Both the position numbers and the translations under genes were made by a program. The notes under the pieces were generated by a model, which saw only the letters and a list, made by a program, of their open reading frames with translations, was not told the DNA's origin and ran no database searches. DNA of 64,000 nt from PALSA-612 sp963791225 (lineage in GTDB: Bacteria > Actinomycetota > Thermoleophilia > Gaiellales > Gaiellaceae). The stretch is from assembly GCA_963791225.1 (NCBI GenBank), contig CAWBRV010000008.1, forward strand, positions 682,001 to 746,000, written 5' to 3'. Positions 59,353 through 64,000 of this stretch are shown here, piece after piece; the stretch's first letter is position 1, and each line of letters opens with the position of its first letter.

Positions 59353-60156
59353 ATGCGTGGTTGGCTGGGTCTCTACCGGACGAGCGTCGGTCTCGGCGCG
59401 CGCTACCTCCTACGCCACGGCTACCTGCGCGAGGCGGTCATCCGCGTCGTCGTCCCGCTCGACCCGAGCCGGTATCTCGAGCTGCCGGAGACGATGCGCG
59501 AGCTCGCCGCGCGGCCGGGCGAGCGCATCCTCGACCTGGCGAGCCCCAAGCTCCTCGCCGTCGCCCTGGCGCGTGCGGGCTCGGACGTCGTCTCGGTCGA
59601 CCAGCTCGAGTCGGAGATCGAGAGCTGGCGCAAGCTGACGTCGGGCGAGCCACGACTTCGGCTCGAGGTCGGAGACGGGCGCGCGCTGCCGTACGAGGAC
59701 GCGAGCTTCGACGGCGCCTACAGCGCCTCCGTGCTCGAGCACATCCCCGAGCCCGGGGACGAGGAGGCGCTCCGCGAGCTCGCGCGGGTGACCAGGCCGG
59801 GCCGCCTCGTCGTCCTCACGCTCCCGTATGCGGGCGAGTACCGCGAGGACTGGCGTGACGCGCCGGTGTACGCCGACCAGGGCGGGGCGTCCGAACGGCA
59901 CTTCTTCCAGCGCTGGTATGACGACGCGCGCGTCGAACGGCTCGCGGCGGCAGCGCCCGCGCTCGAGCTCGTCTCGTCCTGCGCGAGCCGGCTGCAGCCG
60001 AACCTCAACGCGGCGTACACGCGCACGTTCCCCCTGCTCGTCCCGCTCGGCCCGTTCTTCGGCCTGCTCGCGCGACGCCGCGACGGCCCCGGCGGCGACG
60101 TCGTCCGGCTCACCTTCAGAAGGCGCGAGACGGCGGCTGGTACGGTCCGACCATGA
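59353..60156 (+). CDS. class I SAM-dependent methyltransferase
   Basis: A 267-residue protein. An N-terminal helical part precedes ERILDLASPKLLAVALARAG (motif I, with ASPK in place of the usual GxG), VVSVDQLESEIESW and LRLEVGDGRALPYEDASFDGAYSASVLEHIPEPGDEEALRELARVTRPGRLVVLTLPYAGEY. TAGAGT-type hexamer TAGAGT (59341-59346) ends six bases before the ATG, suggesting a leaderless transcript. It overlaps the next gene by four bases (ATGA). The unusual motif I leaves SAM binding slightly open. Confidence 0.8.
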   Translation: MRGWLGLYRTSVGLGARYLLRHGYLREAVIRVVVPLDPSRYLELPETMRELAARPGERILDLASPKLLAVALARAGSDVVSVDQLESEIESWRKLTSGEPRLRLEVGDGRALPYEDASFDGAYSASVLEHIPEPGDEEALRELARVTRPGRLVVLTLPYAGEYREDWRDAPVYADQGGASERHFFQRWYDDARVERLAAAAPALELVSSCASRLQPNLNAAYTRTFPLLVPLGPFFGLLARRRDGPGGDVVRLTFRRRETAAGTVRP

Positions 60157-60929
60157 GGCTCCGGATCGCGCTCCTCGCTCTCTGCGCAGCCGCGGTCGTC
60201 GTCCCGGCCACCGGGATCGCGGCGCACGACGCTTCGCGCGGGCGCTTCGTCGTCTGGTACGCGAAGCCGCGGAACGCCGACGAGCGCTTCCTGGTCAGCC
60301 TGGTCAAACAGAGCCAGCTCGGCCCGGTCATGGCCGAGCTGAGCAAGGCGCTGATCATCCCCCGGAACGTCACGATCGCGGTCAAGGGCGGCAAGGCCGG
60401 GCCGTACTACAACCCGGACACGCACGTGATCGTGCTCAACCACCCGTTCCTCGAGCTCGGCTTCAACGTGTACTCGGCCGAGTACCCGAAGATCACGGGC
60501 TACGAGCTGGGCAAGGCGCTCGCGTCGCTCGAGTACTTCGTGCTCTTCCACGAGATCGGCCATGCGCTCGTCGACCTGTGGGGGATCCCCGTGCTCGGCC
60601 GGGAAGAGGACGCGGTCGACGGGTTCTCGACGATCTTCATGACCACATACGTCCCCGACGGCGGCCAGATCGCGCTCTGGGGCGCGGACTTCTTCGACTA
60701 CCTCGGACGGCACGAGGGCAAGTTCGGGCGCAACGACTTCGCCGACGAGCACTCGCTCGACCCGCAGCGCGCGTACTCGATCGCCTGCTGGGTGTACGGC
60801 TCGAACCCGAAGAAGTACGCCGGCCTCGCCGACGTGATCCCGCATGAGCGGCTCGTCCGCTGTCCGGCCGAGTACCGGAGCCTCCGCAAGGCCTGGTTCC
60901 ACTTCCTGCGGCCGCACATCTCCGGCTAA
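60153..60929 (+). CDS. secreted DUF4344-type metallopeptidase
   Basis: A 258-residue protein with a signal peptide (MRLRIALLALCAAAVVVPATGIAAHD). YYNPDTHVIVLNHPFLELGF and EYFVLFHEIGHALVDLWGIPVLGREEDAVDGFSTIFM contain the zinc HExxH helix (HEIGH) and a downstream Glu/Asp-rich REEDAVDGFS, the DUF4344 pattern. CWVYGSNPKKY and a late Cys (VRCPAEYR) may form a disulfide. The substrate is unknown. The start overlaps the methyltransferase stop. Confidence 0.82.
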   Translation: MRLRIALLALCAAAVVVPATGIAAHDASRGRFVVWYAKPRNADERFLVSLVKQSQLGPVMAELSKALIIPRNVTIAVKGGKAGPYYNPDTHVIVLNHPFLELGFNVYSAEYPKITGYELGKALASLEYFVLFHEIGHALVDLWGIPVLGREEDAVDGFSTIFMTTYVPDGGQIALWGADFFDYLGRHEGKFGRNDFADEHSLDPQRAYSIACWVYGSNPKKYAGLADVIPHERLVRCPAEYRSLRKAWFHFLRPHISG

Positions 60930-60950
60930 GTGCGCTCGTAGACTGGCCGG

Positions 60951-63338
60951 ATGGAACGGCAATCGCTTGCCGTGCTCGAGTATCCGCTGATCGTCGAGCG
61001 GCTCGCCGAGGCGACCGTGACGCCGCAGGGCACGACGCTCGCGCACGATCTCGTGCCCTCCCCGGACGCCGGCGAGGTGGCCGCTCGCCAGGCGCGGACG
61101 GCTGAGGCCGTCGAGCTGCTCGAGACCGGCGTGGCGCCCTCGCTTCACGGCGTCGCCGACGTGCGGGCCGAATGCGAGCGCGCCGAGCGCGGTGGATCGC
61201 TGACCGCCCCCGAACTGCGTGCCGTGGCCGACACGGTGGCGGGCGCGCTCGCCGCGCGCGGAACGGTCGCCGAGCAGCGCGAGACGGCGCCGCTCCTGGC
61301 CGCGGTGCTGGACGCGGTCGATCCGGCGTTCGCCGCCGTCGCCGGCGAGGTCGACCGCCGCGTCGAGGGGGACGGCTCCGGCCTCCGGGACACGGCCTCG
61401 CCGCTCCTGCGTCGTCTGCGGACCGAGCTGCGGGCGGGACGGCAGCGCATCGCCGACGAGCTGGCGCGGCTCGCCCGCTCACCCGAGCTTCGCGAGCATC
61501 TCCAGGAGACGTTCGTGACCGACCGCGGGGGCCGGCCGGTGCTGGCCGTGAAGGCGTCCGCGCGCTCGCAGGTCCGGGGGATCGTCCACGACGCCTCGAG
61601 CTCGGGCCAGACGCTCTTCGTCGAACCGCTCGCGGTCATCGAGGTCGGAAATCGCCTCGCCGAGGTCGTGAGCGCCGAGCGCGAGGAGTGCGAGCGCATC
61701 CTCGCGGAGCTGTCCGCGCTCGTCGGCGCACGAGCGAGGGAGCTCGAGGCGCTCGTCGAGGCGACCGCGGTGCTCGACCTCACGCTTGCGTGCGGGCTCG
61801 TCTCGCGGCGCTGGCGCGGCGTCGCGGTCGAGGTCGCCGACGAGGTGCGGCTCCTCGGCGCGCGCCATCCGCTCCTCCCGGACGAGAGCGCGGTGCCGAT
61901 CGACCTCGACCTCGGCGACCTGCGGGCGCTCGTCGTCAGCGGCCCGAACACGGGCGGCAAGACCGTGGGGCTGAAGACGCTCGGCCTGGCGGCGGTACTC
62001 CATCAGGCGGGCCTGCGGCCGCCGGCCGACCGCGCCGTGCTGCCGGTCTTCGACGCCGTGCTCGCCGACATCGGCGACCAGCAGTCGATCCAGATGAGCC
62101 TGTCGACGTTCTCGGGTCACCTCGGGAACATCGTCCGCATCCTCGCCGCCGCGGGGGAGCGCTCGCTCGTGCTGCTCGACGAGCTGGCGGCGGGCACCGA
62201 CCCGGCCGAGGGCGCAGCGCTCGCACAGGCCCTGCTCGCGCGGCTCTCCGACCAGGCGCGGCTCACGCTCGTCACGACGCACTACGCGGAGCTGAAGGAG
62301 TGGGCGAGCACGACCGAGGGGGCCGCGAACGCCGCGACGGCCTACGACGTCGAGACCGACACACCGCTCTACCGCGTGGCTCTCGGCCGGCCGGGCACCT
62401 CGCATGCACTTCGCGTCGCCGAGCGGCTCGGGCTCGACCCGGTCGTCGTCGCGGATGCCCGTGGGCGCGTCGTCCCGGCCCTGCTGCGGGCCGAAGAGCT
62501 GCTTGCCGAGGCCGAGCAGGCCGAGCGCGCGGCAAGCGAGGAGCGCGTCGCGTCGGAGCTGGCGCGCGCCGAGGCGGAGCGGCTGGTCCGGGAGGCCGAG
62601 CAGCGGCAGGCGGCGCTCGAGGCGGAGATCGAGCGCGTGCGCTCATCCGCGGATGCCGAGCGGGCCTCGGCCCGCGCGGGCGCGCAGGAGGAGCTCCGCG
62701 AGGCGCGGGCGGCGCTCGAGGCGCTCCGCGCGGAGATCCGGATCGCCGGCCAGCAGGAGCGCGCCCGCCGACGGGCGGAGCCGGTCGCAGCCCGCGCCGC
62801 CGAGCGGCGGCGCGACCGCCGTCTCGGCGCCGCCGTCGAGGAGGCGGGCCGGGTCGAGCAGTCGCTACGCGCACTCGACGAGCCGCTGCCGGTGCTGGCG
62901 CCGCTCGCGCCGGGGGACCCGGTCGAGGCGCGCGAGCTCGGCGTCCACGGCGTCGTCGCGGCGATCGAGGGCGACGAGGCCGAGGTCGTCGTCAGCGGCG
63001 GCCTGCGCGTCAGGCTGCCGCTCGCGAGGCTGAGTCCTGACGCGAGCCCGGCGTCGGCCGCAGAGCCGGAGCCCCGGGTGAAGGTGGTCGCGAGCGCGCG
63101 CGGGGACGCCTCGGACCAGCTCGACGTCCGCGGGATGCGGGCCGACGAGGCGCGTGAGGCCGTCCGTTCGTTCGTGGACGACGCTGCGCTCGCGGGGCTC
63201 CACGAGGTCACGGTCGTGCACGGCCGCGGCACCGGGGCGCTCAGGTCCGCCGTGCGCTCCGAGCTCGACGGCCATCCCCTCGTCGCGAAGCACGAGACGG
63301 GGTCGGCAGACGGCGCGACGGTTGCCGTGCTGACCTGA
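60951..63338 (+). CDS. mutS2: endonuclease MutS2
   Basis: A 795-residue MutS2. The N-terminal helical/lever region precedes the ATPase, with GPNTGGKTVGLKTLG (Walker A), VLADIGDQQSIQMSLSTFSGHLGNIVRIL and SLVLLDELAAGTDPAEGAALAQALL (Walker B and signature) and TTHYAELKEW. A long Glu/Arg/Ala-rich coiled coil follows at about 505-640. The Smr nuclease domain is C-terminal: LDVRGMRADEAREAVRSFVDDAALAGLHEVTVVHGRGTGALRSAV. MutS2 limits homeologous recombination and acts on branched DNA or collided ribosomes in other bacteria. TAGACT (60939-60944) lies six bases before the ATG. Confidence 0.95.
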   Translation: MERQSLAVLEYPLIVERLAEATVTPQGTTLAHDLVPSPDAGEVAARQARTAEAVELLETGVAPSLHGVADVRAECERAERGGSLTAPELRAVADTVAGALAARGTVAEQRETAPLLAAVLDAVDPAFAAVAGEVDRRVEGDGSGLRDTASPLLRRLRTELRAGRQRIADELARLARSPELREHLQETFVTDRGGRPVLAVKASARSQVRGIVHDASSSGQTLFVEPLAVIEVGNRLAEVVSAEREECERILAELSALVGARARELEALVEATAVLDLTLACGLVSRRWRGVAVEVADEVRLLGARHPLLPDESAVPIDLDLGDLRALVVSGPNTGGKTVGLKTLGLAAVLHQAGLRPPADRAVLPVFDAVLADIGDQQSIQMSLSTFSGHLGNIVRILAAAGERSLVLLDELAAGTDPAEGAALAQALLARLSDQARLTLVTTHYAELKEWASTTEGAANAATAYDVETDTPLYRVALGRPGTSHALRVAERLGLDPVVVADARGRVVPALLRAEELLAEAEQAERAASEERVASELARAEAERLVREAEQRQAALEAEIERVRSSADAERASARAGAQEELREARAALEALRAEIRIAGQQERARRRAEPVAARAAERRRDRRLGAAVEEAGRVEQSLRALDEPLPVLAPLAPGDPVEARELGVHGVVAAIEGDEAEVVVSGGLRVRLPLARLSPDASPASAAEPEPRVKVVASARGDASDQLDVRGMRADEAREAVRSFVDDAALAGLHEVTVVHGRGTGALRSAVRSELDGHPLVAKHETGSADGATVAVLT

Positions 63339-63390
63339 TCCGCACAAAGGCAATACTGGACGCGGAATCGTTCAACTGGGGGAAAACACC

Positions 63391-63930
63391 ATGAGATCCG
63401 CGCTCACCATCGTCGCCACGACGGCGCTCGTCGTGGTCGCCATGCTCGCCTCGTTCAGGATCTGGTCGACGCCGGCATCGTCGGCTGCGACCTCGAAGCA
63501 GGCCAATTTCCTGCTGCTGCCGCCTGCGGCGCCCGCAGGCCAGATGGTGCTCTACGGCCACGTCAAGAAGCTCAAGCCCGTAGGCGGTCACTACGAGCTC
63601 GGCTTCGACCCGGCCTGGTTCACGAGCGGCATCACCGCCAGCCGCGCCCACAAGGAGGACACGGGCTCGAGCGACGTGCCGAACGACAATTACACCGTCG
63701 AGGAGGGGCACCGCCTGCTCTGGTACATCCTCCCCGCGGGCGCCCGCATCACCGTGCTCACGAATCAGGCGACGAAGGGCATCTCCGCGACACCGATCCC
63801 GGTCGCAGAGCTGTCGCGGATCGTGAACGGCGGCAAGCACCGCAAGCTGTTCGAGCCCCTCGACTCGGGCGTCTGGATCCGCGTCCACAACGACACGGTC
63901 AAGGAGCTCGACCAGCAGTACAAGCCCTAA
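63391..63930 (+). CDS. small secreted protein of unknown function
   Basis: A 179-residue protein with an N-terminal signal or anchor (MRSALTIVATTALVVVAMLASF). The mature part is QMVLYGHVKKLKPVGGHYELGFDPAWFTSGITASRA...VPNDNYTVEEGHRLLWYILPAGARITVLT, a compact beta-rich domain without Cys. Actinobacterial proteins of this look are annotated only as hypothetical. The ATG follows GGGGGAAAA. It stands alone, 52 bp after mutS2. I cannot suggest a function beyond an exported or surface role. Confidence 0.75.
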   Translation: MRSALTIVATTALVVVAMLASFRIWSTPASSAATSKQANFLLLPPAAPAGQMVLYGHVKKLKPVGGHYELGFDPAWFTSGITASRAHKEDTGSSDVPNDNYTVEEGHRLLWYILPAGARITVLTNQATKGISATPIPVAELSRIVNGGKHRKLFEPLDSGVWIRVHNDTVKELDQQYKP

Positions 63931-63940
63931 CCGCGACTGC

Positions 63941-64000
63941 TCACTGACCCCTGTTCTTCGGATCGACGCCTGCGAAGGTCAGGAAGTCGACCATGCGGAA
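63941..64000 (-). CDS. possible 3' end of a leftward gene
   Basis: The reverse strand is open from the right edge to TGA 63943-63941 and reads MVDFLTFAGVDPKNRGQ at its end. The good codon pattern and a plausible C-terminus suggest the end of a gene lying mostly beyond the window. Too short to identify. Confidence 0.35.
   Translation of the reverse strand, partial: FRMVDFLTFAGVDPKNRGQ

Overview
The window is high-GC DNA with short or overlapping gene junctions, frequent GTG/TTG starts, a deazaflavin (F420)-dependent reductase family protein, MutS2 and several class III nucleotide cyclases. This suggests an actinobacterium, possibly a Thermoleophilia/Gaiellales-type soil lineage. That placement is inference from gene content and style; there is no rRNA gene to test it.

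Left part (1-8.8 kb): two hydantoinase/oxoprolinase A-type genes diverge from a gap of about 40 bp. The leftward one (1-1816) is intact but cut by the window edge. The rightward hyuA-hyuB pair (1856-5578) carries eight frameshifts and one in-frame stop. The genes translationally coupled behind it (cupin, ACMSD-type amidohydrolase, NifU-like domain protein) are intact. A convergent M20 amidohydrolase (allantoate/N-carbamoyl amino acid type) fits the same amide/ureide theme.

Accessory strip (8.8-13.7 kb): few solid genes. It holds a DDN-like F420 protein, an unknown 459-residue protein, a tyrosine integrase, remnants of a dienelactone hydrolase and of a helix-turn-helix gene, and the first of three copies of an ~85-bp intergenic element. 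The other copies are at 20.5 and 23.1 kb; the last lies beside a DsbA-like remnant.

Signalling genes (13.7-20.4 kb and 46.2-52.5 kb): four class III cyclase genes. One is a zinc-ribbon/cyclase/AAA/TPR protein (17475-20423). The other three share one plan: cytoplasmic cyclase, a single membrane helix, then an extracytoplasmic beta-propeller. In two tandem genes (46237-49347 and 49448-52543) the propeller continues into a complete family-5 oligopeptide-binding domain. In the third (13673-15199) the binding protein is a separate, divergently transcribed gene (15283-16914). The window thus holds both fused and split versions of what looks like a peptide/oligosaccharide-sensing cyclase receptor, with no ABC permease or ATPase nearby. 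This is the most interesting system here.

Surface polysaccharide locus (23.3-46.2 and 52.6-59.3 kb): UDP-glucuronate decarboxylase-like, UDP-sugar epimerase, GDP-fucose synthase and a GDP-mannose-dehydratase-type enzyme supply sugars. A polyprenyl glycosylphosphotransferase starts the repeat unit and many GT4, one CgeB-like and one GT2 transferase extend it. Wzx-like and Wzy-like membrane proteins are divergently transcribed from overlapping -10 boxes. GT39-type membrane transferases, methyltransferases, polysaccharide deacetylases, a GNAT protein, an AsnB-type amidotransferase and a secreted PslG-like glycosidase modify the product. The two fused cyclase receptors sit inside this locus.

Right end (59.3-64 kb): a methyltransferase, a secreted DUF4344-type metallopeptidase, MutS2 and a small secreted protein. 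Across the window, -10-like hexamers (TAGACT, TATACT, TAGAGT and similar) repeatedly lie 6-9 bp before the start codon, which suggests many leaderless transcripts.
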